A stretch of DNA of 64,000 bases. Source: Paenibacillus lautus NBRC 15380. Lineage in GTDB: Bacteria > Bacillota > Bacilli > Paenibacillales > Paenibacillaceae. The notes beneath the pieces are model-generated. The model was not told the DNA's origin, did no database searches, and worked only from the letters and a program-made list of their open reading frames with translations. How positions within the stretch are numbered: position 1 is the stretch's first letter; each line of letters opens with the position of its first letter. A program made the translations under genes and the position numbers. This document shows positions 26,797 to 36,211 of this stretch, in pieces. The DNA lies in NCBI RefSeq assembly GCF_004000945.1, contig NZ_BIMF01000022.1:1-64000 (forward strand). The letters are read 5' to 3'.

Positions 26797-27681
26797 TCAC
26801 TTCAAGTATAGTTCAGGGTGCTGTTTCATATCCAGCATAAACTGCTTCAACCCTTCACGCCAATGTGGTAAATCCTCTAATTGGTTTAGACGGATAGCCA
26901 TGTGATCCATTGTAGAATTGGCCGGACGTGGAGCGGGTCGTGGAAACTCTGCCGTCGTGCAAGGTTGCAGCTCAGCTGTTATCGCTAGTCCCAATTGCTC
27001 ATGGGCTTCTTTAAAAATGGCCACGGTAAATTCATACCACGTACAAGAACCACGGTTGGAGGCATGATATAAACCGTATTTTTGAGTGGAGATGAGGTTT
27101 AACAAGAACTGCGCCAGATCTACCGTGTAGGTGGGCGAACCTTTTTGGTCGTTAACCACCTTTAACAGCGGTTTTTCTTGTCCTAGACGAAGCATCGTTT
27201 TTACAAAATTATTCCCGTGAAGCCCAAATACCCAAGATGTTCTCACGATAAACCACTTGGAGCAGAAGTCCCGAATCATTTGCTCGCCTGCCAGCTTGGA
27301 GCGGCCATAAATCGTTTGCGGGTCGGTGTCGTCATATTCAACATAGGCCGTCTCACTAGTACCATTAAAAACATAATCTGTGCCGATAAAGACTACGGTG
27401 GCACCGATTTTTTCGGCGGCTACTGCGATATTTCTCGTACCTATTGCATTCACAAGATACGCACCATCCGTATCGCTTTCGGCTGCATCCACTGCGGTAT
27501 AAGCAGCACAATGGATGACGAAATCCGGATTATGAGAAGAAATAACCTGTCCGCATTGCTCCATGTTCGTAATATCCAGTTCTGCTCTTCCGCAGCCGAT
27601 AACCTGATACCCAGCTTCAACAAGAACATCTGTTACATCCTGCCCCAATTGACCATTTGCCCCAGTTACGAGTACCTTCAT
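26797..27681 (-). CDS. rfbD: dTDP-4-dehydrorhamnose reductase RmlD
   Basis: 294 residues, extended SDR. It carries out the last step of dTDP-L-rhamnose synthesis, reducing dTDP-4-keto-L-rhamnose with NAD(P)H. VTGANGQLGQDV is the cofactor-binding loop, CAAYTAVDAAESD is the family signature, and YGRSKLAGE holds the catalytic Tyr-Lys pair. The start overlaps the rmlB stop by 4 nt (ATGA), so the two are coupled. A hairpin follows. Confidence 0.96.
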   Translation of the reverse strand: MKVLVTGANGQLGQDVTDVLVEAGYQVIGCGRAELDITNMEQCGQVISSHNPDFVIHCAAYTAVDAAESDTDGAYLVNAIGTRNIAVAAEKIGATVVFIGTDYVFNGTSETAYVEYDDTDPQTIYGRSKLAGEQMIRDFCSKWFIVRTSWVFGLHGNNFVKTMLRLGQEKPLLKVVNDQKGSPTYTVDLAQFLLNLISTQKYGLYHASNRGSCTWYEFTVAIFKEAHEQLGLAITAELQPCTTAEFPRPAPRPANSTMDHMAIRLNQLEDLPHWREGLKQFMLDMKQHPELYLK

Positions 27682-28700
27682 TCAACTTCACCCAATCGCT
27701 TGCCGTACTGCCGGGTCATATAATCCCTGTAAGCCCCGGACTGGATGCGAGTCCACCAATCCTTATGGCTCAAATACCATTGAATCGTTTCCTTAATGCC
27801 TGTCTCGAAATTATGCTTTGGCTTCCAGCCGAGCTCATTCGTGATTTTTGTAGGATCAATGCCATATCGGCGATCATGGCCAGGACGGTCTGCCACGTAA
27901 GTAATCAGCGACTCGGGTTTGCCAAGCTCCTTCAGGATGGTTTGCACAATATGCAGATTGGTCCGCTCATTGTTGCCACCGATATTATAAACCTCGCCTA
28001 ACTTCCCTTGATGGATAACAAGATCGATCGCACTGCAATGATCCTCAACATACAGCCAGTCCCGTATATTCAAACCATCCCCATAAATAGGCAAGGATTC
28101 GTCATTTAGTGCCCGAGAAATAATAAGGGGAATCAGCTTCTCAGGGAATTGGTATGGACCGTAATTATTCGAGCAGCGGGTAATGTTGACCGGGAGACCA
28201 AAAGTCTCATGATAAGCTCTTATGAGCAAGTCCCCACCTGCCTTGCTGGCTGAATAAGGACTGTTAGGAGCAAGTGGCGTGGTTTCAGAGAATAGCCCCG
28301 TATCCCCCAGAGAACCGTACACTTCATCCGTCGATACTTGGACAAACTTCGTTACGCCATATTTCTTGGCTGCATCCAGAAGTACTTGTGTACCCAGGAC
28401 ATTAGTGTTCACGAAAATCTCCGGTTCCAGAATACTGCGATCCACGTGTGACTCTGCGGCGAAATTAACCACCACGTCGATACCCTGCTGGAAAATAGCA
28501 TCTACCGCTTGTTTATCAGCAATATCTGCCCGCACGAATGAGTAGTTTGGCTGATTCTCAATCGATTTCAAGTTTTCCAGATTACCTGCATAGGTAAGAG
28601 CATCCATATTCACAATCTGATAATACGGATGCTGCTGCATCATATATAGAATAAAGTTGCTGCCGATAAAGCCGGCACCGCCGGTAACAAGAAGTTTCAT
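27678..28700 (-). CDS. rfbB: dTDP-glucose 4,6-dehydratase RmlB
   Basis: 340 residues. It converts dTDP-D-glucose to dTDP-4-keto-6-deoxy-D-glucose, the second step of the rhamnose pathway. GGAGFIGSNF is the NAD-binding loop, AAESHVDRSI and STDEVYGSLGD are family signatures, the Asp-Glu pair of the latter serves dehydration, and YSASKAGGD holds the Tyr-Lys pair. AGGGGGCAG stands before the ATG. It lies 12 nt downstream of rmlC and overlaps rmlD. Confidence 0.97.
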   Translation of the reverse strand: MKLLVTGGAGFIGSNFILYMMQQHPYYQIVNMDALTYAGNLENLKSIENQPNYSFVRADIADKQAVDAIFQQGIDVVVNFAAESHVDRSILEPEIFVNTNVLGTQVLLDAAKKYGVTKFVQVSTDEVYGSLGDTGLFSETTPLAPNSPYSASKAGGDLLIRAYHETFGLPVNITRCSNNYGPYQFPEKLIPLIISRALNDESLPIYGDGLNIRDWLYVEDHCSAIDLVIHQGKLGEVYNIGGNNERTNLHIVQTILKELGKPESLITYVADRPGHDRRYGIDPTKITNELGWKPKHNFETGIKETIQWYLSHKDWWTRIQSGAYRDYMTRQYGKRLGEVE

Positions 28701-28712
28701 ACTTACTGCCCC

Positions 28713-29261
28713 CTAGTCAAAATTCATCTCTGCGTCTTTTAGCAGCGGGTGCTGCTGGTCTTTATCCGATAGAATCGGATTCGACGTTGGCCAATCGATT
28801 CCCAAAGCCGGATCATTCCATAATATGCCGCGGTCATTTTCGGGGGAATAATATTCGTCCACTTTGTAGAGAACCTGGGTATTGGGCACCAGTGTACAAA
28901 AACCATGGGCAAAACCTTTAGGCACAAGTAGCTGACGATAGTTATACTCGCTTAAGATGACGCCCATCCACTGACCAAAGGTAGGGGAGCTTTTTCTAAT
29001 ATCTACGATGACATCGTAAATAGCACCTGTCAGGACACGTATGAGTTTGGTTTGAGCTTTTGGGTTGAGCTGATAATGTAGACCCCGTAGGACACCCGGT
29101 TCGGCAGATAAAGATTGATTGTCTTGAATGAAGCTATAGGTAATGCCATGTTGGTTAAATAGCGAATCGTTGTAACTTTCCATAAAGAAGCCACGGCTGT
29201 CACCGTGGACCTTTGGTTCAATAATAGAAGCCCCGTATAATGATAAAGGAGTAACAATCAT
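28713..29261 (-). CDS. rfbC: dTDP-4-dehydrorhamnose 3,5-epimerase RmlC
   Basis: 182 residues, the family's normal size, a cupin-type barrel. It epimerises C3 and C5 of the 4-keto sugar, the third step of dTDP-L-rhamnose synthesis. HGDSRGFFMESYN, the RGLHYQ segment with the catalytic His, and VPKGFAHGFCTL are clear signatures. GGAGG lies 9 nt before the ATG. The gene follows rmlA with an 11-nt gap. Confidence 0.96.
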   Translation of the reverse strand: MIVTPLSLYGASIIEPKVHGDSRGFFMESYNDSLFNQHGITYSFIQDNQSLSAEPGVLRGLHYQLNPKAQTKLIRVLTGAIYDVIVDIRKSSPTFGQWMGVILSEYNYRQLLVPKGFAHGFCTLVPNTQVLYKVDEYYSPENDRGILWNDPALGIDWPTSNPILSDKDQQHPLLKDAEMNFD

Positions 29262-29272
29262 TTTAATACCTC

Positions 29273-30016
29273 CTATACTTTGAGTTTGCCAAACTCTTCA
29301 GTGAATACTACATTATGTGCTAACTCATTAGCCTTTGCCAACGAAGCATGTGTTCCCGCATCAGTCCACCACCCGCTCAAAATATCATACGTGAGCTCAC
29401 CCCTTGCAATGTATGCATTATTCACATCCGTGATCTCAAGTTCTCCGCGTGCAGAAGGCTTCAAAGTTTTTACAATGTCAAACACATGATGATCAAACAT
29501 ATAAATACCTGTAACAGCATAATCAGATTTAGGAAGAGATGGTTTCTCTTCTATAGAGATAATTTGATCCCCTTGAAGCTCTGGCACACCAAAGCGTTTA
29601 GGATCTTCTACTTGTTGAATAAGAATTTTTGCTCCATGCTGCTGCTCTTTAAAATTCTGAACGAACTGCGATAGATTATCTTCAAAAACATTGTCTCCTA
29701 GAATAACAACCATTTGATCAATTCCAACAAAGCTTTCAGCAAGATCTAAAGCTTGAGCGATCCCGCCTGCTTCATCCTGAACTTTATACGTAAAGGTAAC
29801 ACCCATATCACTTCCACTTCCGAGCAAGTTAACGACTTCACCCATATGTTCTTTTCCAGTTACAATTAGAATATCTTGAATATCAGCCTGTTTAAGTTTA
29901 TAAACGGCATGAAAAATCATTGGATATTTCCCAACCGGGAGAAGATGTTTGTTTGTTACTTTTGTTAATGGATACAACCGTGAACCTGTGCCTCCCGCTA
30001 GAATAATACCTTTCAT
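29273..30016 (-). CDS. rfbA: Glucose-1-phosphate thymidylyltransferase RmlA
   Basis: 247 residues, of the shorter type seen in Bacillus-like S-layer clusters (the E. coli enzyme is near 290). It makes dTDP-glucose from glucose-1-phosphate and dTTP, the first step of the rhamnose pathway. MKGIILAGGTGSRLYPLT is the nucleotide-binding signature, and VILGDNVFED and EEKPSLPKSDYAVTGIYMFD are typical. ATG at 30016 follows GGAGGGC; an upstream GTG at 30055 would add a 13-residue tail unlike the family. It is first of the rmlACBD block. Confidence 0.95.
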   Translation of the reverse strand: MKGIILAGGTGSRLYPLTKVTNKHLLPVGKYPMIFHAVYKLKQADIQDILIVTGKEHMGEVVNLLGSGSDMGVTFTYKVQDEAGGIAQALDLAESFVGIDQMVVILGDNVFEDNLSQFVQNFKEQQHGAKILIQQVEDPKRFGVPELQGDQIISIEEKPSLPKSDYAVTGIYMFDHHVFDIVKTLKPSARGELEITDVNNAYIARGELTYDILSGWWTDAGTHASLAKANELAHNVVFTEEFGKLKV

Positions 30017-30089
30017 AAAAGCCCTCCGTAATTTGAAATAGTTTAAAAGGTCCACATACGATTTAAAATGATGTTACTAATAGGCACAA

Positions 30090-30368
30090 CTATGTGAGCC
30101 CAAACTTGATGTAGGAATTATTTAAGGTTAAACTCTGCATTATTAAGAAGCCACTCACTACGAAGAAACAGTTCACAGCCAATGTTCCGATAGAAATCTG
30201 ATTATTTGAAATACTTGCAAGTGGATCCTCACCATTACTTTGACCCTTAAGCAATATAAAAGAGTGAGAAAATATCACAGCAATGGCCAGTACAAAACGA
30301 AGAAAATCAAAAAAATTATCCTTTTGATTATATACTTGTTCAATAGTTGATATCTTGTTTTCCTTCAT
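30090..30368 (-). pseudogene. Truncated acyltransferase-3 (OafA-like) remnant
   Basis: The translated 92 residues match only the N-terminus of membrane O-acyltransferases of the OafA/acyltransferase-3 family: NFFDFLRFVLAIAVIFSHSF holds the conserved Arg and His, and FFVVSGFLIM the next signature. Full-length members are over 300 residues with about ten helices; here the frame ends after two, just where rmlA's upstream region begins. The deletion is therefore likely to have inactivated an O-acetylation step of the glycan. Nearby sequence is AT-rich like the genes upstream, so the remnant belongs to the same imported block. Confidence 0.75.
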
Positions 30369-30425
30369 TAAATATAATCTCACCTTTTATTAGTTAATCA
30401 AGTACTAGGTGGCCATTTATAGACC

Positions 30426-32750
30426 TTAATTGAATTGTCTTTTTTTGAATCTGAGATAAAGATATATTACTTTTTTACCAAATCTAAGCGCCATACTGTC
30501 TGAATTCCTCAATTTATTTAGAACTTTCCATCCAATTGTTGATCTCATTTTTTGCAGTTCATTTTGGAGTTGTTGAACTTGATTCGAATATTCTCCTGAA
30601 GATGTAAAATTAGTATCTGGAAGATAGTATTTTAAGGCAAGCATAATATCACGATTCAGAAAACCACCTTCGACATTAAAATTAACTTTCATGGAATATC
30701 GACTATAAATATCTAGATACTTCTCAACCATCTCTTGTTTGTTTTCAAATCTATGTTTGCTTATTCTCGTTTTAACTTCCATAAACTCATCGTTATAATT
30801 TCCCACAATTTGATTTAACTTCGATATAATACCATCTAGTTCCATTGAATCAGCTATCCAACCACCACCAACTTCAATAACTCTTTCTTTTAAAGCCCCC
30901 ATAGGAGTAACTAAAACTGGAATATTGTGAGCCCACGCCTCAGACAATGTATAAGAAAACGTTTCTGGCCAAGGTGAAAGTAAACAAATCAAGTCTAATT
31001 CTAATTCGTCCAAAATCCCACTTAGTTCCTCACGTTTATATTCTCCATGCTTTATCACATTTTCTTGATTTATTAGATTAAGTCTCTGATCACCAAGCCC
31101 TCCAATTAAATGCCAATTAATACTCTTCTTAGGAAAATTAGTGATTAGTCTATAAATCAAATCACTACCTTTATTAGGGGAAAGCCCTCCGAGGAACCCA
31201 ATATTCCACTCTTTCCGTTCATCAGCCCTATCGTTTCGATTTGGGGTGGATCCATTAGAACTCCCATGTTGTATAGTCATGATTCGGTCAGTAATAACCG
31301 GATACTCATCCTTAAAAAGATTTTCAGTAAAGTGGGAAGGAGTAATATAAAGATCGATATATGGCAACATTTTCTCAACTTCTTGTTTCCACTTGTTTAT
31401 AAATACTGTATGAAACCCATGCGAACTACGCAAGCATGCTGAACATTTTTGCTGGGATCTCATACTGAGACAGTAATTATTATTCTCGTCCAACAAATTT
31501 ACTCTTGGACATATCAAATAATAATCATGCAATGTGAATAGAACTTTTAAATCATGTTTTTTTGCAATGTATGGGACATCGAAACTATGTTTTTGTAGAT
31601 GATGGATATGCACTAATGTAATATCAAAAGATTTAATAATATTTTCAATTATTTCACTATATTCCTTATGATGAAAGTGCTGTAAAGTAAGTTGATTATG
31701 AAAGGGAAAGTGATATTTTGCAATAAATTCTCCATCAAAATACTGTTTCATCACAATTTCATATCCATTTGTTACGATGACAAATGCATAATATCCTTTT
31801 AACCCCATTACAATATCCTTTACATGATACTCAGTCCCCCCAACAGGGTGATTGTATGGTTCATCAAAGAAATTATGTAAAACAAATAAAACATTCCCGT
31901 TTTCTTGAAAATATTTATGAAGATCTTTTCTAATGTTTATATTGTCATGTATTGGTTTCAAAGGATTATTCACAATGAAATCGTGGACATTCCTCTCATA
32001 ATATGGATATCTATCATTTAATATTTTCAAGTTTTTTTTAAGTAGTTCAAGCTTCTCTCCTTGAAATGACATAGAACCTTTATGATATATAAAAGTGTGA
32101 TCATCTAGCACATTTTTATAACCATGTTCTATGACCCTGCAACAAAAATCATTCTCCTCCGCGTAGCCCTTACCAAACGTTTTATCATCAAATAGACCAA
32201 CCTCATTAATCACGTTTCTTTTAATGTACATACAAAAACCAACTGCTGTTGGTATTTCCATAAAATATTTCATCGAAATTTTCTCAATAAATCGTGCAAA
32301 GGAATCAATTGAGTATCCTTCGGGTATTTCATTGTCCTCCAAGAATACTGGAACAGAACATATACTACCATTATTCGTTAAGGGGGTTACTGTAGCAATC
32401 GTTTGATCAGAGTAAGCAACATTTTGCATCTTTTTCAACCAAGAATCAGTAACAATCGTATCACTATTAAGTAGAACCACATCCGAATCAGAATAACTCA
32501 TGCCTCTATTAACAGTTCCAACAAACCCTAAATTAGAAGTATTGTTTAGAACAATAATACTATCTCCACTAAGGTTATTCAGATTATTCAAATATACACT
32601 TACATTCTTATCTGGACTACAATCATTAATAATAACAATCCGATTATTATTCAAGTCTGTATGTTTAATTAGAGATTCTACACACTCTTTAAGTTCATCT
32701 AGCGCATTATATACAGGAATTACGATATCGCATTTCTTTATCCTACTCAC
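30426..32750 (-). CDS. Bifunctional glycosyltransferase, GT2 fused to GT4
   Basis: 774 residues carrying two enzymes. The N-terminal GT2 domain (about 1-265) has CDIVIPVYNALDEL, IINDCSPD, SNLGFVGTVN, the DXD-like LLNSDT and GKGYAEENDFCCR. The C-terminal GT-B domain (about 285-700, GT4 type) has a TEYHVKDIV glycine loop, LVHIHHLQKHSFD, a cysteine pair in SQQKCSACLRS, WNIGFLGGLSPNKGSD and the E-x7-E-like SEAWAHNIPVLVTP. Such fusions can make alternating linkages in a repeat. A helical tail with FGKKVIYLYLRFKKR may contact the membrane. Very AT-rich, unlike rml genes. It starts 6 nt after the methyltransferase stop. Confidence 0.82.
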   Translation of the reverse strand: MSRIKKCDIVIPVYNALDELKECVESLIKHTDLNNNRIVIINDCSPDKNVSVYLNNLNNLSGDSIIVLNNTSNLGFVGTVNRGMSYSDSDVVLLNSDTIVTDSWLKKMQNVAYSDQTIATVTPLTNNGSICSVPVFLEDNEIPEGYSIDSFARFIEKISMKYFMEIPTAVGFCMYIKRNVINEVGLFDDKTFGKGYAEENDFCCRVIEHGYKNVLDDHTFIYHKGSMSFQGEKLELLKKNLKILNDRYPYYERNVHDFIVNNPLKPIHDNINIRKDLHKYFQENGNVLFVLHNFFDEPYNHPVGGTEYHVKDIVMGLKGYYAFVIVTNGYEIVMKQYFDGEFIAKYHFPFHNQLTLQHFHHKEYSEIIENIIKSFDITLVHIHHLQKHSFDVPYIAKKHDLKVLFTLHDYYLICPRVNLLDENNNYCLSMRSQQKCSACLRSSHGFHTVFINKWKQEVEKMLPYIDLYITPSHFTENLFKDEYPVITDRIMTIQHGSSNGSTPNRNDRADERKEWNIGFLGGLSPNKGSDLIYRLITNFPKKSINWHLIGGLGDQRLNLINQENVIKHGEYKREELSGILDELELDLICLLSPWPETFSYTLSEAWAHNIPVLVTPMGALKERVIEVGGGWIADSMELDGIISKLNQIVGNYNDEFMEVKTRISKHRFENKQEMVEKYLDIYSRYSMKVNFNVEGGFLNRDIMLALKYYLPDTNFTSSGEYSNQVQQLQNELQKMRSTIGWKVLNKLRNSDSMALRFGKKVIYLYLRFKKRQFN

Positions 32751-32756
32751 AAAAAA

Positions 32757-34238
32757 TTACTCCTCTTTTCTTGCTCTAATTTTGTTTGCCAAAGCTCTAA
32801 AAGGTGATGTTATACGCCAAGAGTAGGAGGAATAAATAGCCTCCCTTTCTCTTTTTAAATTGTCTAGTTTTTCTTGAGTACTCTTCAATTCACTATCTAC
32901 TTGAAATACTTTAGCTTCATATCCACTGATTTCGCTAGCCATCTCCGAGATATTGTATTCCAATTCTTGTATCTTATTTCTATAAAGTTGGAGTTGTTCT
33001 TTAAATTGAAGTTCGTTATCCATAATTACTTTCTTAAGTTGTTCGTTTTCAGTTTTCTCTACCATATGAAGCTCTTGTATTTGATCATTAAAAGTTAATA
33101 ATTCTTTAATTATGTTAGGGATATTATTTTCAAGTCTCATTTCTAATTCCAAGTAATATCTATTGTTAATCTCTAAGTTTAAATCCTTTAATAAAATCTG
33201 CGGGTCATTATCTAGTGATATAAATTTATACTTCTGCTTGTCCAAAGTAATAATTTCACTTATTGACAATAAATCTTCAAGCGAAATTTCTCTCTTTTTA
33301 CTGACTTCATTTTCATTTACACTCATAAGTCTGATATTTTTTATTTCACCATATACTAGAGTATTGGCTGGATCAAATCTCAATGAGTTCCAGTTTCCAT
33401 TAGGGATTTCAAACCTGTAAGTTGAAAACCCTTTATTAAAATCTACTGGCAAGAGTGCTGAACAAATTTCACTAAAATTTCCTTCTGCTCTCCAATAAAG
33501 TTGACAATAGTCACCATCTAAATAATTCTCGTGCTGTATTTGATCATACCTGGATAAATCCCATTCTGTTGAACATTTTTTTGACACAGTTACAAATTGG
33601 TATACATCCCCATCAATCCTATTTTTAAGTAAACTTTGAACAGCTAGCGGGAAATTGTTGTAATTTTGTTTAAATTCAGTAGTTTCAGGGGTTCTCATAG
33701 TTGTCAACCATTCCACTGGTTCTAAACCAACATCTTTTAAAAGTGATAAAACACTCTTCCTTGTAAAAAAGTGGATATGCGTGTCATCTAGAAGTCCTTC
33801 TTTTTGGTAATTAAATTTACCTTCCAGCAGTTCCATAATAATTGAATTGTGTGAAATATTAGGTATGGATGTCATTACGTACCCATCCTCATTCAAAAAA
33901 CTAGTTGCAGTAATCAAGACAGCATCAGGTCTACGCAGATGCTCCAATACATCCGCAAACAATATATAGTCAAATTTCTGTCCCTTGATCTTTTCCTGCC
34001 AACTCAGTGTATCTATATCAGCTAAAATCATCTGTTCTGCATATTTGCTAGCTTTTTGTGCAGCCTCGGAATCTATTTCAATACATACTACTTCACAATT
34101 AAGCTTTTCTTTCATATACTTAGTCATATACCCTGTAGCAGACCCAAATTCTAATACTCTAGTACATGGTTGAATTCTACTTAGAATAAGTGAATGTGAA
34201 GTATTAGAAGTCAAATCCACGTTTAGATCATATTTCAT
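32757..34238 (-). CDS. SAM methyltransferase with beta domain and C-terminal coiled coil
   Basis: 493 residues. The N-terminal class I methyltransferase domain (about 1-200) has VLEFGSATGYMTKYM as SAM motif I, VVCIEIDSEAA and LFADVLEHLRRPD as later motifs. A beta-rich middle (about 225-350), with RFEIPNGNWNSLRFDP, resembles carbohydrate-binding-like domains of glycan enzymes. From about 385 to 470 runs a heptad-rich coiled coil (EQLKKVIMDNELQFKEQLQL and following), ending in the SWRITSPFRAL motif seen at the end of Bacterial rhamnan enzymes. The assembly recalls E. coli WbdD, a methyl/kinase capping enzyme whose coiled coil sets O-antigen length. GGGAGG is 8 nt before the ATG; 11-nt overlap with wzt. 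Confidence 0.75.
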   Translation of the reverse strand: MKYDLNVDLTSNTSHSLILSRIQPCTRVLEFGSATGYMTKYMKEKLNCEVVCIEIDSEAAQKASKYAEQMILADIDTLSWQEKIKGQKFDYILFADVLEHLRRPDAVLITATSFLNEDGYVMTSIPNISHNSIIMELLEGKFNYQKEGLLDDTHIHFFTRKSVLSLLKDVGLEPVEWLTTMRTPETTEFKQNYNNFPLAVQSLLKNRIDGDVYQFVTVSKKCSTEWDLSRYDQIQHENYLDGDYCQLYWRAEGNFSEICSALLPVDFNKGFSTYRFEIPNGNWNSLRFDPANTLVYGEIKNIRLMSVNENEVSKKREISLEDLLSISEIITLDKQKYKFISLDNDPQILLKDLNLEINNRYYLELEMRLENNIPNIIKELLTFNDQIQELHMVEKTENEQLKKVIMDNELQFKEQLQLYRNKIQELEYNISEMASEISGYEAKVFQVDSELKSTQEKLDNLKREREAIYSSYSWRITSPFRALANKIRARKEE

Positions 34239-35442
34239 TTGAAGTCCTCCCTACGCTCCAATTGTGTTCTAACAGAAATATTCCCTCTGCGTTATAAACA
34301 TTAGAAATCACGTCGAAAGAACCAAATTTAGTCTTGTAATCGAGTCTAACTAATCCTGAACTTTCAAAGAACCCAATATCTATATGATAGGTGCCAGGAA
34401 GTAAACGTAAATTAGTGTAATTACAAACAAGCTTGTAGTACCCGGGTGAACTCGGCAGTTCATATTTATCAAGTTTAGTATTAATACCGCAAACGTAGGT
34501 GTCACGTTGATCTATAATAGCTACTCCACCTACAAGACCTGGCATATCTTTCTTTAGAACATAGTCAATTTCAACAGAAATCAACTCTTGCATATCAAAT
34601 GTATGTTTTATTATTCCGTCATTATTTTTAAATCGGACTGTATTTATTTCAAGAACGTTTTTTTCTATGCCTTCATCTTTATGTTCTTTTATTTTTATAG
34701 AATCCTTATCCTTCATATAGTTTTCATATTCATTTGTAACCACCTGTACATTACCACGTCTATAAATGGACCCTTCCTTCATCCAAATAACTTCATCACA
34801 AAAATTTTTGATTGAATACGTATCATGACTTACAAATATAATGGTCTTTCCTTGCTTTTTAAATTCTTTCATTTTATCAATACATTTTAGTTGGAACTGC
34901 ATATCTCCCACTGCCAGTGCCTCATCTACTATTAATATATCTGGATCGACATTTACCGCACAAGCAAAGGCAAGTCTAACAAACATGCCAGAAGAATAAG
35001 ACTTTACTGGCTGATCAATAAAATCACCAATTTCAGCAAATTCCTCAATTTGAGTCATCCTATCATTAATTTCTCTCTCTGACAGCCCCATGATACTCCC
35101 ATTGAGGTAAACATTTTCCCTACCAGTAAATTCAGGATTAAAACCACTTCCGAGCTCAAGTAAAGCAGCAATCCTTCCTTTTATATTTACTTCCCCTTCT
35201 GTGGCACTTACTGTACCAGCAATTATTTGTAATAAAGTGCTTTTCCCCGATCCATTTTTCCCGACTATTCCCAAGGTGATTCCCTTTGAAACCTCAAATG
35301 AAACATCCGTAAGAGCCCTAAATTCCCTGAAAAAATCGCGTTTTTTTCTATATAGAAATTGTTTAAGTCTGTCTTGTGGCTTATTGTACATTTTATATAC
35401 CTTAGTGATATTCTTTAAAGATATAACATTTTCATAAAACAT
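34228..35442 (-). CDS. wzt: Glycan ABC exporter ATPase Wzt with C-terminal glycan-binding domain
   Basis: 404 residues from ATG 35442. The ABC domain (about 1-250) has Walker A GKNGSGKST, signature YSSGMFVRL, Walker B ILIVDEAL and the switch histidine in VSHD. Residues about 270-400 are a beta-sandwich typical of Wzt proteins that recognise the finished end of the glycan (Wzt_C). Together with Wzm it moves lipid-linked polysaccharide across the membrane. The start overlaps the wzm stop by 11 nt; a longer frame to 35484 lies inside wzm. GAGGAG sits 11 nt upstream. It is AT-rich. Confidence 0.9.
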   Translation of the reverse strand: MFYENVISLKNITKVYKMYNKPQDRLKQFLYRKKRDFFREFRALTDVSFEVSKGITLGIVGKNGSGKSTLLQIIAGTVSATEGEVNIKGRIAALLELGSGFNPEFTGRENVYLNGSIMGLSEREINDRMTQIEEFAEIGDFIDQPVKSYSSGMFVRLAFACAVNVDPDILIVDEALAVGDMQFQLKCIDKMKEFKKQGKTIIFVSHDTYSIKNFCDEVIWMKEGSIYRRGNVQVVTNEYENYMKDKDSIKIKEHKDEGIEKNVLEINTVRFKNNDGIIKHTFDMQELISVEIDYVLKKDMPGLVGGVAIIDQRDTYVCGINTKLDKYELPSSPGYYKLVCNYTNLRLLPGTYHIDIGFFESSGLVRLDYKTKFGSFDVISNVYNAEGIFLLEHNWSVGRTSNEI

Positions 35443-36211
35443 CAGCAAAACCACTCCTCGTTTTATTAAACCAATAGTAACCAATTAAAGAAACTACGGC
35501 ACCAATCGCTGATCCAATCAACAACCATTGAAAATTGGGCGCTGTTCCCCATATCACAATACTACGCATATCCTCAACTGTATAACTCACAGGGTTTATA
35601 TAATATAAAACTCTTAAATCTTCTGGTACAGAATCAATCGGGTAAAAGATTGGACTCAGAAACATAAGTGCACTAGTTAATACATTAATTAAATAACTTA
35701 TATCTCTAATGTAAGTACCTAAAGATGCCAAAATCCAGCTTACTCCCAGTGTAAATAAAAATATAGGAACTAGAACAATTGGTGTATACAGAAGAGATAG
35801 ATGCACTCCATCACCTAATACCGCAACTCCAGCTAAAAGGATGACAAAACTAATTATCATATGAACAAATGCAGAAAGCACTGTCGAAAGTGGTAATAAG
35901 TGTAAAGGGAAAATCACCTTTTTAACGTAGTTACTGTTGTTAACCATCAAACTAGGGGATCTATTAATAGCTTCCGAGAAGAAATTAAAAATCGTCATAC
36001 CACTAAAAATTATTAATGCGAATTGTAAATGATTATCTGATTGAACATTCCATCGAGCCTCAAATACTACACTGAAAACAAATGTATATACTACTAGCAT
36101 TAGTATCGGAATAACAAAAGACCACAACATTCCTAATGCTGATCCCTTATACCGTAATAACACATCTCTTTTTACCAATTGTTTTAATAAATACTTATTA
36201 TTAGAAAACAT
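35432..36211 (-). CDS. wzm: Glycan ABC exporter permease Wzm
   Basis: 259 residues with about six membrane helices. LLRYKGSALGMLWSFVIPI near the N-terminus is the signature of ABC-2 permeases that export O-antigen, teichoic acid or S-layer glycan (Wzm/TagG type); SPIFYPIDSVPEDLR and NPVSYTVEDMRS are also typical. It pairs with Wzt to export undecaprenyl-diphosphate-linked glycan. A ribosome site GAGGAAGGG lies about 16 nt before the ATG, a rather long distance, so translation may be modest or a different start may be used. It heads the leftward operon-like run and is divergent from the ligase gene. Confidence 0.9.
   Translation of the reverse strand: MFSNNKYLLKQLVKRDVLLRYKGSALGMLWSFVIPILMLVVYTFVFSVVFEARWNVQSDNHLQFALIIFSGMTIFNFFSEAINRSPSLMVNNSNYVKKVIFPLHLLPLSTVLSAFVHMIISFVILLAGVAVLGDGVHLSLLYTPIVLVPIFLFTLGVSWILASLGTYIRDISYLINVLTSALMFLSPIFYPIDSVPEDLRVLYYINPVSYTVEDMRSIVIWGTAPNFQWLLIGSAIGAVVSLIGYYWFNKTRSGFADVL

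Noticed and set aside
34228..35484. Longer wzt start at 35484
   Set aside because: The extra 14 residues lie inside wzm, lack a ribosome site, and are not like the family's N-terminus.
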